Shown here: piece after piece, positions 43,095 through 50,288 of the stretch | How the letters are laid out: every line of letters begins with the position of its first letter | Numbering within the stretch: position 1 is the stretch's first letter | DNA from: Hymenobacter daecheongensis DSM 21074 | GTDB taxonomy: Bacteria; Bacteroidota; Bacteroidia; Cytophagales; Hymenobacteraceae | Assembly: GCF_900141805.1 (NCBI RefSeq) | Contig: NZ_FQYN01000008.1 | Coordinates: 124,001-188,000 of the forward strand | Length of the DNA stretch: 64,000 bases | Direction of reading: 5' to 3' | Program-made: the position numbers and the translations under genes | The notes under the pieces: model-generated | Told to the model about the DNA's origin: nothing | The model's database searches: none | The model's input: only the letters and a program-made list of their open reading frames with translations

Positions 43095-43454
43095 CTAATG
43101 ACTCATTTTGTCATCGGTCATTTTGCCTTTCTTGGCTTTTCTGGCAGGAGCCGTCATTTTCCCGTCCGTCATCTTGCCATCCGACATTTTTCCGTCGGCC
43201 ATCTTACTATCCGACATCTTACCGTCCGACATCTTACCGTCGGTCATTTTGCCATCGGCCATCTTACCATCCGACATTTTCCCGTCCGACATTTTGCTGT
43301 CGGTCATCTTGCCATTCGACATTTTATCTGATTTGGCGGGGGGCTTTTGGGTGCCCTGGGCGAAAGCCGGGTTGGTGAGCGGAGCCGCCAGACAGGAGCC
43401 GGCAAACAGCAGGAACGCGAACAGGGCGGAGGTGGAAGCGGGTGAATTTTTCAT
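43095..43454 (-). CDS. Secreted methionine-rich repeat peptide (KM[STA][DN][GS] repeats)
   Basis: 119 residues. After the signal peptide (LFAFLLFAGSCLAAP; cleavage near AFAQ) the mature part is almost entirely a five-residue repeat with core Lys-Met-(Ser/Thr/Ala)-Asp-Gly. There are fourteen Lys-Met pairs, with no Cys, Trp or Tyr. Each unit is encoded by a 15-bp DNA repeat. The composition suits a sacrificial scavenger whose methionines are oxidised and re-reduced, as known for MrpX in Azospira. It has its own ECF-type promoter and lies between the sigma/ZAS genes and rclC-like/msrA. Confidence 0.85.
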   Translation of the reverse strand: MKNSPASTSALFAFLLFAGSCLAAPLTNPAFAQGTQKPPAKSDKMSNGKMTDSKMSDGKMSDGKMADGKMTDGKMSDGKMSDSKMADGKMSDGKMTDGKMTAPARKAKKGKMTDDKMSH

Positions 43455-43503
43455 GGGGGAGGGAAAAAGAGAAAAGTGAGATTGAGAAGTGGTTTCAGCG
43501 GGA

Positions 43504-43531
43504 TGGACGCTGCCGGCAGCTGAACCTTACA
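43504..43531 (-). promoter_or_regulatory. ECF-type promoter B (TGTAAGG - 15 - CGTCCA) for the Met-rich peptide
   Basis: Minus strand TGTAAGG at 43531-43525, spacer 15, CGTCCA at 43509-43504; the start codon follows after 49 bases. It lies close to the 3' end of the ZAS gene. Confidence 0.8.
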
Positions 43532-43549
43532 GCCGTTCCCGAAAAAAAC

Positions 43550-43813
43550 TCATCTTCTCTCTCCCTCCTCCAGCAGTTGCTGAAGCCGCTCCTTCGCCTC
43601 GTTCGACAGGCCGGGCTGGGCAGCACTGGCAGCAGCACGCACCGCGTTCCGGGCCAGCTCGCTCACCAAAACGGTTTGCTTGGCGTAGCGGCTGCAGTAG
43701 GGGCAATAGCGCAGGTGCAGCCAGAGGCTGTTGCGGGCGAGGGGGGCCAACGCCCCATCCGCCTGCTGTTCGACAAATAGGGTGGCCTGGCGGCAGGAAA
43801 TGATTCGAAGCAT
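43550..43813 (-). CDS. Small zinc-finger anti-sigma-like (ZAS) protein 1
   Basis: 87 residues, no membrane segment. The core WLHLRYCPYCSRY supplies the HxxxCxxC zinc motif of ZAS-type anti-sigma factors. The N-terminus MLRIISCRQATLFVEQQ and a helical tail (LSNEAKERLQQLLEEGERR) complete it. It lies 40 bases downstream of the ECF sigma gene, the usual sigma/anti-sigma order. It lacks the membrane domain of many anti-sigmas, so it would be a cytoplasmic, possibly redox-sensing, regulator. Confidence 0.82.
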   Translation of the reverse strand: MLRIISCRQATLFVEQQADGALAPLARNSLWLHLRYCPYCSRYAKQTVLVSELARNAVRAAASAAQPGLSNEAKERLQQLLEEGERR

Positions 43814-43853
43814 GAAGGGGGGTGGTCAGTAGCCGACCAGAAAAAAAAGAAAC

Positions 43854-44441
43854 TCAGGCGGCCCGGCCCAGGCCGTGCTTTTCCAGGCAGCGGCGCAGCT
43901 GCAGCTTGGCCCGATGGATAATTACCCAGTAGTTAGACGACGTCAGACTGAGTTCCTTACAAATCTCCTCCGCCGTCAGCTCTTCCACGAAGCGCAGCAC
44001 AAATACGGCGGCGTGCTGACTGGGCAGCTTATCCTGGCAGGTGCGGAGCGTCTGTTGCAGCTCCTGCTGCTCCAGCGCGCCGTCGGCACTCTGCCAGCTG
44101 GTGGGGTATTGCTCGCGCCGCCAGTGCCCGTTGTCCTCCTGAAAAAAATCGGCCTCCGTGGGCCCATCGGGCGTGACGACTGCGAGCGATACTTCGGGGT
44201 GGCGGGCCTGACGGCGGTAGTGGTCGATGATCTTGCGGCGCAGAATCAGAAACAGCCAGGTGCGCTCCGAGGCCTCGCCCCGGAACGAGGCCAGCGCGTC
44301 CAGGGCGCTGAGCAGCGTGTCCTGCACCAGCTCCTCGGCGCACGCCTCATCCGACACCCGGCCCAGCGCGAAACGATACAGCTCATCGCCGAAGCGCGCT
44401 ACCCACAGCGTCGGCTCAGGTTTGATCAGGGCAATTGACAT
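43854..44441 (-). CDS. ECF-type RNA polymerase sigma factor
   Basis: 195 residues from MSIALIK. Region 2 is ELYRFALGRVSDEACAEELV then TWLFLILRRKIIDHYRRQ. Region 4 is LPSQHAAVFVLRFVEELTAE then EICKELSLTSSNYWVIIHRA. Spacing and size (~190) fit ECF sigmas. It is followed by the ZAS gene. No good copy of the island promoter precedes it (only TGTAACT with no CGTC block), so strong autoregulation is not evident. It is the prime candidate to read the seven GTAAGG/CGTC promoters. Confidence 0.92.
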   Translation of the reverse strand: MSIALIKPEPTLWVARFGDELYRFALGRVSDEACAEELVQDTLLSALDALASFRGEASERTWLFLILRRKIIDHYRRQARHPEVSLAVVTPDGPTEADFFQEDNGHWRREQYPTSWQSADGALEQQELQQTLRTCQDKLPSQHAAVFVLRFVEELTAEEICKELSLTSSNYWVIIHRAKLQLRRCLEKHGLGRAA

Positions 44442-44495
44442 GGGCAAAAAGGGGGATAACACCGGGAGTTACAGCAGCATAATCCGGTTGACAGA

Positions 44496-44503
44496 TCAAG
44501 GTA
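44496..44503 (-). promoter_or_regulatory. Possible housekeeping -7 box (TACCTTGA) for the ECF sigma gene
   Basis: Minus-strand TACCTTGA lies 54 bases upstream of the proposed sigma start and matches TAnnTTTG at six of eight positions. The -33 element is unclear. Confidence 0.3.
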
Positions 44504-44641
44504 TTGACAATAAGGCGGTGAAGCATCCTTTTGCTGATCATTCTGCTTAGTGCAGATACCCAACGCACGCTACCCGGTTCGTCAGCAAACCCTTACGACG
44601 CACCGGCCGAGTGGGCAACCGGCGGGGGGCGCAGGCCGCGT

Positions 44642-45121
44642 TTACCCGGCGCTATTCCCCTGCCGGCTGCGGCGGAGCACGCCGGCAAACCGGCCCGCCG
44701 GGGAGCCCAGCCACCGGCTCAGCACCACCAGCGCGGCCGCCACGCAGGCCCCTGCTACCGGCATGAGCACCATGTGGCCGCCCAGCAGTAGGTAGCCAAC
44801 CGGCACGCCCACAACCTGCGCCATTTTCAGCGCTAAAGAGGCCGTATGGGCCGTGGCCGGGCCCGCGCCCAGCAGCCGGAACCAGTGCCCCAGCGTGTTG
44901 CCGATGAGCCCGGCCAAGACGCCCAGCCCCAGGTCCAGCAGGTGCGGCATCATGCGCGCCAGCGACTCGGCCCGCACCCACGTCAGCGCCACGAAGGCCG
45001 CCACCGCCAGCAACGCCAGCGAGGTACGCAGTCCGGCCGGCCAGCGCGAGCTGTCCGCGAAGCGGGGCCGGGGCAGCGCGGGCAGGGAGGCAATAAGGCG
45101 GAAAGCAGGAGACGGACGCAT
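44642..45121 (-). CDS. Membrane protein of unknown function in the ECF regulon
   Basis: 159 residues. Basic N-terminus, then about four hydrophobic stretches (TSLALLAVAAFVALTWV; LLDLGLGVLAGLIGNTLG; VVGVPVGYLLLGGHMVLM; GACVAAALVVLSRWL). No family recognised. The ECF-type promoter at 45147-45174 lies 25 bases upstream, which both supports the gene and places it in the regulon. Confidence 0.7.
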   Translation of the reverse strand: MRPSPAFRLIASLPALPRPRFADSSRWPAGLRTSLALLAVAAFVALTWVRAESLARMMPHLLDLGLGVLAGLIGNTLGHWFRLLGAGPATAHTASLALKMAQVVGVPVGYLLLGGHMVLMPVAGACVAAALVVLSRWLGSPAGRFAGVLRRSRQGNSAG

Positions 45122-45146
45122 AACAGGAGAAGCTTAGTTGCCCGGG

Positions 45147-45174
45147 TAGACGCGCCGGCACCCCACTCCTTACA
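45147..45174 (-). promoter_or_regulatory. ECF-type promoter C (TGTAAGG - 15 - CGTCTA)
   Basis: Minus strand TGTAAGG at 45174-45168, spacer 15, CGTCTA at 45152-45147. Both this site and promoter A continue into a related GGGCAACT word just after the -10 block. Confidence 0.82.
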
Positions 45175-45241
45175 CGCACTTTCCGGCTTGGATACTGCCG
45201 ACGACTGCCTACCTTACCACCCAACCGCTAACTACCTGCGT

Positions 45242-45598
45242 ATGAAACGAATACTCCTGCCCCTACTACTGTTGCTGCTCGCCGCCACCGCCAGCCGCGC
45301 CCAGACGCCCGCCGCCCCGGCCCCTGCCGCCGCGGCCGCCCAGATGAAAGACGGCCGGATGCTGGCCCTGAAAAACGGCCAGCTGACGCCGCTGACGGCT
45401 GACCTGACCCTAGCCAACGGCGCTACCGTAAGTCCGGCCGGGGTGATGCGCCTGCCCACCGGCCAGACCATGCCCCTGCGGGAAGGCGAACAGGTGACCA
45501 CCAGCGGCATGGTGGTGCCCGCCCCCATGCCAACGGCGCGCCGTATGTCGCGGGCCAACAAGCATGTGACCAAGGGCATGATGAAACCCATGCCGTAA
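45242..45598 (+). CDS. Exported DUF6799-like protein, methionine-enriched
   Basis: 118 residues with a Sec signal peptide (ILLPLLLLLLAATASRAQ). The mature part MKDGRMLALKNGQLTPLTAD...TLANGATVSPAGVMRLPTGQ follows the pattern of DUF6799 domains, short beta repeats that are often Met-rich. About ten methionines in ~98 mature residues, clustered at the C-terminus (TKGMMKPMP). It is divergent from the 44642 gene. Its visible promoter box is a housekeeping-like TACCTTAC, not the ECF motif. Confidence 0.7.
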   Translation: MKRILLPLLLLLLAATASRAQTPAAPAPAAAAAQMKDGRMLALKNGQLTPLTADLTLANGATVSPAGVMRLPTGQTMPLREGEQVTTSGMVVPAPMPTARRMSRANKHVTKGMMKPMP

Positions 45599-45614
45599 CG
45601 GCCACAGCCATTAT

Positions 45615-45663
45615 CAGAAAGCCCGCCCAACGAAGCGTCACGGCTCGTAAGGCGGGCTTTCTG
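45615..45663. terminator. Terminator between convergent genes
   Basis: CAGAAAGCCCGCC (45615-45627) pairs with GGCGGGCTTTCTG (45651-45663), 16 bases after the DUF6799-like gene and 20 before the end of the leftward hydrolase gene. Confidence 0.8.
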
Positions 45664-45682
45664 GTAGGCAAGCCGAGAACCT

Positions 45683-46714
45683 TCAGGGCTGGTCGGCCAC
45701 CGCAGTTCGGGCCGCCAAGTGCCGGTCAAACCACGCCAGGGCCTGGGGCAAATGCCGCGTAATAGTCGTTTCGTCGTGCCCACCCCCGGGCATCACCACC
45801 AGCTCAGATGCCACCCCTGCCGCCTTCAGCTTAGCAGCCATACTTTCGGACTGTTGGGGCGGAATAAACGTATCCGCGTCGCCTACCACCAGCAGCGTGG
45901 GGGCATTATTCGGCCCGACATGGGAGATGGGTGATACATGCCGCCCAATGGCTTCCCGCTCTTTGGGGGCAGTAATGCGCTGAAAGGCGTTGGTTTCGGG
46001 GTTGAGGCGGGCGAAGTCAAACGCCCCTTCGAGGGAAACCAACGGGTGCTGCCCGAGCATGTGCTTGCCGGGCTTGCCCCAATTGAGAAAGTCAGTCGGG
46101 GGGTAAAAAGCCACCACGGCCTGCACCTGGCTGGATTCCGTGTCGACCGGGTCCGGTGCCTGCGGCTGGCCCGCACGACCCGCACAGCCCACCATTAAGG
46201 ACAAGTGACCACCGGCCGAGTCGCCGGTGCTGCCGATACGGTTCGGGTCGATACCGTACGCCTGGGCGTGGTGCCGGATGAAGCGCACCGCCCGGTGCGC
46301 GTCCTCGATGTTTTCAGGCAGGGTAAACTTGGGGTTGCTGCCATGCACCACGGCAAATACGGTGTACCCCTTAACCAGCAGCGGCTCGATGTAGCGCGGA
46401 ATATGCTCCTCGATCTTGGCGTGGTCGGAGTACCAGCCTTCGCTGATAAACAGAATAACACCTGCCCCATTGGCTTTCTTTTCGGGAGAAAACACGTCCA
46501 TCGTCAGAGCGGTGCCGAACGAGCGGGCGTAAATAACTTCCCGGCGGGTGTAGGCGCTGGCGAAGCCGGCCGCAAGGGTCAGGTGAGGAGGCATAGGTTG
46601 CTGAGGCTGGTCGGTGGAAGATGATTCGGATTGGCAACCAGAAAGTCCGGTTATGGCACCCAGCAGCGTCAGGAGCACGGCCGCGACGCTCAGCAGCCTC
46701 CGCGCCGACGCCAT
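45683..46714 (-). CDS. Lipoprotein alpha/beta hydrolase (esterase/BD-FAE-like)
   Basis: 343 residues from MASARRLL. Signal peptide with lipobox LSGC. The hydrolase core has an oxyanion region (VILFISEGWY), the nucleophile elbow GSTGDSAGGHLSL, an acid in VVGDADTFIPP, and a His in PGGGHDETT. Resembles acylaminoacyl-peptidase/feruloyl-esterase-like lipases. The in-frame extension upstream of MASARR overlaps the molybdoenzyme region and is rejected. It is 61 bases after the molybdoenzyme gene and probably in the promoter D operon; its role there is unknown. Confidence 0.82.
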   Translation of the reverse strand: MASARRLLSVAAVLLTLLGAITGLSGCQSESSSTDQPQQPMPPHLTLAAGFASAYTRREVIYARSFGTALTMDVFSPEKKANGAGVILFISEGWYSDHAKIEEHIPRYIEPLLVKGYTVFAVVHGSNPKFTLPENIEDAHRAVRFIRHHAQAYGIDPNRIGSTGDSAGGHLSLMVGCAGRAGQPQAPDPVDTESSQVQAVVAFYPPTDFLNWGKPGKHMLGQHPLVSLEGAFDFARLNPETNAFQRITAPKEREAIGRHVSPISHVGPNNAPTLLVVGDADTFIPPQQSESMAAKLKAAGVASELVVMPGGGHDETTITRHLPQALAWFDRHLAARTAVADQP

Positions 46715-46775
46715 TTGCCGCTTTGGCGCGGCCTGTTCTTGATAGAAGGCGGAACCCACGAGCAAAGCCTCGGCC

Positions 46776-47621
46776 CTAGTGGCCGGCGTGCCAGTCGTAG
46801 CCGCGGGCGGCCCAGTAGTCGGCCGGGCGCTTCTCCACGAAGGCAATGGTGCCGATGCGCTTGATCTGCTTGATGCCGTACTTGAGCGGCGTCACCAGCC
46901 GCAGCGGGGCCCCGTGCTCCAGGCTCAGCGGCTCGCCGTTCATCTCGTAGCAGAGCAGCGTTTGGGGGTGCAGGGCACTTTCGATTTCCAGGCCCACGTA
47001 GTATTCCTGGTCGGGAGTGGTCAGGCTCACGAAGGGGGCCGCGTCGGCGGGCGGGTGGTTGGGGTCGAAGGCCCGGCCGGAGCGGGTGGCCAGCGGATAC
47101 TTGGCCAGAAAGTCGGAGAGGCGCACGCCGGCCCAGGTCACGATGGTGCTCCAGCCTTCCACGCACTTAAACTCGGTGGTCATCTCGGTGCGGGGCAGCG
47201 CCCGGAGCTGGGCGAAGGTGAACTCCTGCGCGCGGGGCGCGGTGCCGGCCGGTGCGAAGCCCTGCACCCGCAGCCGCCAGGCCATCGGGTCAAACTCCCC
47301 GCCCAGGCCCACGTCGCCGTTGGTGCGGATTTTCCGGGCCCGGCTCCTGGCGAATTCCGGGGCCAAGCGGGTGTTGCGGTAATAGGCGCTGGTCAGGTTG
47401 TCGTTGAACTCCAGCACCTGCCGCAGGGGCCGCGGAATGCCCTGCTCCTGGGGCCTGGAAATCAGCCAGCCCCAGCCGAATACGCCGGCGGCTCCGGCCA
47501 GCCCCAGCCCGATAAACGAGCGGCGGGAGCGGTGGGCGGCCGTGCGTAGGGCCGCGGCTTCTTCGGCGGCCTCGGCGGGCGTGGGCGTGTACTCGGGCGC
47601 GGATTGGGTTTCGTCGGTCAT
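46776..47621 (-). CDS. Tat-exported sulfite-oxidase-fold molybdoenzyme (MsrP/YedY-like)
   Basis: 281 residues. The N-terminal RSRRSFIGLGLAGAAGV is a twin-arginine-type signal. The remainder is the oxidoreductase molybdopterin-binding domain. The molybdenum-ligating Cys is C153 (TTEFKCVEGWSTIVTWAGV). EYYVGLEIESALHPQTLLCY and APLRLVTPLKYGIKQIKRI follow. MsrP repairs both Met-sulfoxide diastereomers in the periplasm using quinone electrons through MsrQ; other family members oxidise sulfite. Paired here with a b-type cytochrome (27-base gap) in an ECF-type operon, a repair role is favoured. Confidence 0.85.
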   Translation of the reverse strand: MTDETQSAPEYTPTPAEAAEEAAALRTAAHRSRRSFIGLGLAGAAGVFGWGWLISRPQEQGIPRPLRQVLEFNDNLTSAYYRNTRLAPEFARSRARKIRTNGDVGLGGEFDPMAWRLRVQGFAPAGTAPRAQEFTFAQLRALPRTEMTTEFKCVEGWSTIVTWAGVRLSDFLAKYPLATRSGRAFDPNHPPADAAPFVSLTTPDQEYYVGLEIESALHPQTLLCYEMNGEPLSLEHGAPLRLVTPLKYGIKQIKRIGTIAFVEKRPADYWAARGYDWHAGH

Positions 47622-47647
47622 AGGAAGGAAGGCGAAGAGACGGAAGA

Positions 47648-48385
47648 TCAGGCCTGGGGCGCAGTAGGGGCGAACGAGGCATCGGCGGCGGGCAGCGCAG
47701 TGGGGCCGGCCACAATTTCATGGGTGCGCGGGTTCACTTCTTCCACCTCAAAGCCGGCCACCATGGCCCGGAAGTTGTTCCAGCCGGCCCGCACCACCTG
47801 CGCGATATGCACCAGGAAGAACAGCACGTAGCCGATGGTAAGGGCGAAATGCAGGATGTGGGCAAACTCGTAGCCGCCGAGCAGCTGGGTGAGCCAGCCG
47901 AACTGCGTGGGCTTATAAATGGCCAGCCCCGTGAGCAATGAGCCCAGCCCCATGACGATGACGGAAGTGTAGGCAATCTGCTGGGCCCCGTTGAACTTAC
48001 GGATGGTCGGGTGCTGCTTGCTGATGCCCAGGTCGTAGAGCGTGACCTGGATGGCTTCGCGGAACGAATGCCGGTTGGGCAGCAAGTAGCGCCACTCGCC
48101 CGAAAACGCGGTGTAGAGCACGTAGAGCAGGCCGTTGAGGAAAAACGCCCACATCAGCACGAAGTGCCAGCTCATGCCCTGGCCCAGCTTGTGGTCCAGG
48201 CTCAGGGCCTTGTTGAACGAGTCGGGGAAGAACTTGAGCAGCGTGGTATCGCCCCAGCCGAGGCGGTACACGTCGTTGGCCCAGTAGATCCAGAGGCCGC
48301 TCCAGATCATGAGCGAGAGAACCGGAAAGTTGACCCAGTGAAACCACCGGATGGCTAGGGAATGCTTTTCGACAATCTTTTTCAT
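47648..48385 (-). CDS. Membrane cytochrome b (b/b6 / Ni-Fe hydrogenase cytochrome b-type)
   Basis: 245 residues, four to five membrane helices. Histidines are placed as haem ligands: HSLAIRWFHWVNFPVL at the N-terminus, LGQGMSWHFVLMWAF, and FAHILHFALTIGYVLFFLVHIAQV at the C-terminus. It is thus a di-haem b-type cytochrome, not an MsrQ (ferric-reductase-like) protein. It would pass quinol electrons to the periplasmic molybdoenzyme encoded next. First gene after promoter D. Confidence 0.86.
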   Translation of the reverse strand: MKKIVEKHSLAIRWFHWVNFPVLSLMIWSGLWIYWANDVYRLGWGDTTLLKFFPDSFNKALSLDHKLGQGMSWHFVLMWAFFLNGLLYVLYTAFSGEWRYLLPNRHSFREAIQVTLYDLGISKQHPTIRKFNGAQQIAYTSVIVMGLGSLLTGLAIYKPTQFGWLTQLLGGYEFAHILHFALTIGYVLFFLVHIAQVVRAGWNNFRAMVAGFEVEEVNPRTHEIVAGPTALPAADASFAPTAPQA

Positions 48386-48477
48386 GGGAGGCTTGTGAAG
48401 AGACGGCAGGATATGGTCAGAGTCGGGAAGCCGACAGCATGGCGGGGCAGCCCGGAGAACAAGCCGCGCTGCTTCGG

Positions 48478-48505
48478 AAGACGCGCCCTTTCGAAGAACC
48501 TTACA
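48478..48505 (-). promoter_or_regulatory. ECF-type promoter D (TGTAAGG - 15 - CGTCTT) for the cytochrome b/molybdoenzyme operon
   Basis: Minus strand TGTAAGG at 48505-48499, spacer 15, CGTCTT at 48483-48478; a 92-base leader precedes the start codon. Back-to-back with promoter E in the same divergent gap 48386-48673. Confidence 0.8.
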
Positions 48506-48592
48506 CGCAATGGCAACTTTTTTTTATCTCCCGGATTTAGGGCCGGTGGCGCGGGGATTTCGGGGCGGAGCCGGATGTATTTGCGGCTCCCG

Positions 48593-48620
48593 CGTAAGGG
48601 TCGGCCGCGTGGGGCGTCTA
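48593..48620 (+). promoter_or_regulatory. ECF-type promoter E (CGTAAGG - 15 - CGTCTA) for the DUF2652 gene
   Basis: CGTAAGG at 48593-48599, spacer 15, CGTCTA at 48615-48620; the ATG at 48674 follows after 53 bases. Confidence 0.78.
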
Positions 48621-48673
48621 CCGGAACGCTGGCAGCTTACCGCCGCCGTTTCACCTTCCTAACGCCCCGTACC

Positions 48674-49408
48674 ATGCTGCCTTCCGCCTCCCTCCTGCTC
48701 ATGCCCGACATCAGCGGCTTCACGACTTTCGTCCACGAAACGGAGCTGGAGCACAGTCAGCACATCATCTCAGAGCTGCTCGAAACGCTCATCAGCGCCA
48801 ACGAGCTGAACCTGACGGTGGCCGAAATCGAGGGCGACGCCGTGCTGTTCTACCGGGAAGAAAGCGTGCCGACACCCGCCCAGATCGTGGCGCAGGCGCG
48901 GCGCATGTTCCGGGCGTTTCACGGCTGGGTGCAGGAATTCGTCAGCACCTGCCCCTGCGGCTGCGCGGCCTGCCAGTCGGTGCGCAGGCTCACGCTGAAG
49001 GTGGTGGCGCACGCCGGCCCGCTGGGCTTCACCACGGTGCGGCAGCAGCGCAAGCCCTTCGGGGAGGCCGTGGTGGTGCTGCACCGCCTGCTCAAAAACG
49101 ACATTCCCTCCCACGAGTATGTGCTGCTCAGCCACGCCCTGCTCGCCCACGCTCCCGGCTCGCTGGCCGTGCTCGGCACTACGGCGCAGCCCGGCATCAG
49201 CACTTACGACGATTTGGGCGACGTACGCTACGTGCATGTTTCACTCCGCGACGCCGCCGGCCCGTTTGCCCCGGTCTGGGAAGGTCCCGCTGCCGTTCCG
49301 CTCAGCTCGGCACCAGCTGCGCTATTCCTTGCCGGCCCGGCTGTGGCCCAACGAGCAGGCTCCCCGCCGCGCGGGAGCGGCGGGCGGCTTTTTTCCGACC
49401 ACTTGTAA
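48674..49408 (+). CDS. DUF2652 protein (nucleotide-cyclase-like fold)
   Basis: 244 residues from MLPSASLLLMPDISGFTTFV. The opening PDISGFTTFVHETELEHSQH and EIEGDAVLFYRE are the DUF2652 signature. They resemble the catalytic strands of class III adenylate cyclases (D-x-x-G-F-T and E-G-D). A middle stretch holds four Cys (TCPCGCAACQSV), possible metal ligands. Cytoplasmic; function unknown. The C-terminal ~35 residues are low complexity. Its stop codon lies inside the -35 block of promoter F. The longer upstream frame runs across promoter E and is rejected. Confidence 0.8.
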   Translation: MLPSASLLLMPDISGFTTFVHETELEHSQHIISELLETLISANELNLTVAEIEGDAVLFYREESVPTPAQIVAQARRMFRAFHGWVQEFVSTCPCGCAACQSVRRLTLKVVAHAGPLGFTTVRQQRKPFGEAVVVLHRLLKNDIPSHEYVLLSHALLAHAPGSLAVLGTTAQPGISTYDDLGDVRYVHVSLRDAAGPFAPVWEGPAAVPLSSAPAALFLAGPAVAQRAGSPPRGSGGRLFSDHL

Positions 49409-49431
49409 GGAGTGACGAGCCAGCTCGTCTA
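49404..49431 (+). promoter_or_regulatory. ECF-type promoter F (TGTAAGG - 15 - CGTCTA) for the DUF1223 operon
   Basis: TGTAAGG at 49404-49410 overlaps the TAA stop of the DUF2652 gene; spacer 15; CGTCTA at 49426-49431; the ATG at 49474 follows after 42 bases. Confidence 0.82.
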
Positions 49432-49473
49432 GCCCCTCGAAACACCGCTGTTTCCTCTACACCTGCTCTTGCC

Positions 49474-50280
49474 ATGAAACGGATTGCCCTTGCCCTCACC
49501 CCTTTTATCACGGTAGCCACGGCCGCCGTGCTGATGAGTGCCCGCCCGATGCTGATGCCGGACGCGCCCAACGCCGCCACCCCGCCGGTGCCGGTGGTGG
49601 TGGAGCTGTTCACTTCCGAAGGCTGCTCCAGCTGCCCGGCCGCCGATGCCGCGCTGCGGGCGCTGGAAAACGAGCAGTCGTTGCCGGGCATTGAGGTACT
49701 TGCGCTGGGCCAGCACGTGGACTACTGGAACCGGCTGGGCTGGAAAGACCCGTACGCGTCGGCAGCCCTCACCCAGCGCCAGCGCGACTACGCCGCGGGC
49801 TTCGGCTCGGGCTCCTACACCCCGCAGGCCGTCGTGAACGGGCAGTACGAGTTCGTGGGCAGCCGCCGCCAGGAGCTGGCCGCCACCATCGTGAAGGCCG
49901 CCAAGGCCCCCCGCGCCACGGTGCAGCTGGCCCGCACGGCAGCCGGCGGCCTCACGGTGCGCGTGGCGGATCTGCCGGCCGGCACGGCCGCCGCCGAAGT
50001 AGCGCTGGCCCTCACCGAAAGCAACCTGTCGACGCAGGTGGGCCGGGGCGAAAACTCGGGCCGCCTGCTGCGCCACGCCGCCGTGGTGCGGGAGCTGCGC
50101 ACCCTGGGCCCGGTAGCCGCCGACGGCACCTTTACCGCCACGGCCCCGCTGCCGCTGGCCGCCACCTGGAAAGTAACGAACCTGCGGGCCGTGGTGCTGG
50201 TGCAGGAAAAAAAGTCGCGCCACATCGTGGGCGTGGCCAGCCTGCCGCTGAGCCGCGCGGCCCTTACCTCGCGCAACTAG
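49474..50280 (+). CDS. DUF1223 thioredoxin-like exported protein
   Basis: 268 residues. N-terminal signal/anchor (MKRIALALTPFITVATAAVL), then the DUF1223 motif VVVELFTSEGCSSCPAADAA with a CxxC pair, QHVDYWNRLGWKDPYA and YTPQAVVNGQYEFVG. These are typical of this thioredoxin-fold family. The C-terminal domain is beta-rich. The CxxC suggests a thiol-disulfide role in the envelope, but no activity is established for the family. First gene of a rightward operon under promoter F. Confidence 0.88.
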   Translation: MKRIALALTPFITVATAAVLMSARPMLMPDAPNAATPPVPVVVELFTSEGCSSCPAADAALRALENEQSLPGIEVLALGQHVDYWNRLGWKDPYASAALTQRQRDYAAGFGSGSYTPQAVVNGQYEFVGSRRQELAATIVKAAKAPRATVQLARTAAGGLTVRVADLPAGTAAAEVALALTESNLSTQVGRGENSGRLLRHAAVVRELRTLGPVAADGTFTATAPLPLAATWKVTNLRAVVLVQEKKSRHIVGVASLPLSRAALTSRN

Positions 50281-50288
50281 CCCCGGCC

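Noticed and set aside
43098..43479. Open frames antisense to the Met-rich repeat gene
   Set aside because: A 15-bp repeat keeps all frames open; only the minus-strand frame has a signal peptide and a promoter at the right distance.
44455..44482. TGTAACT upstream of the sigma gene as an autoregulatory promoter
   Set aside because: It resembles the -35 block, but nothing like CGTC(T/C) occurs 14-16 bases on.
44570..44595. Minus-strand CGTAAGG upstream of the sigma gene
   Set aside because: The expected -10 position reads GGGTAG, with no CGTC; not counted as a regulon promoter.
45638..45660. Additional CGTAAGG block
   Set aside because: It lies inside a terminator hairpin, and no CGTC block follows at 15 bases.
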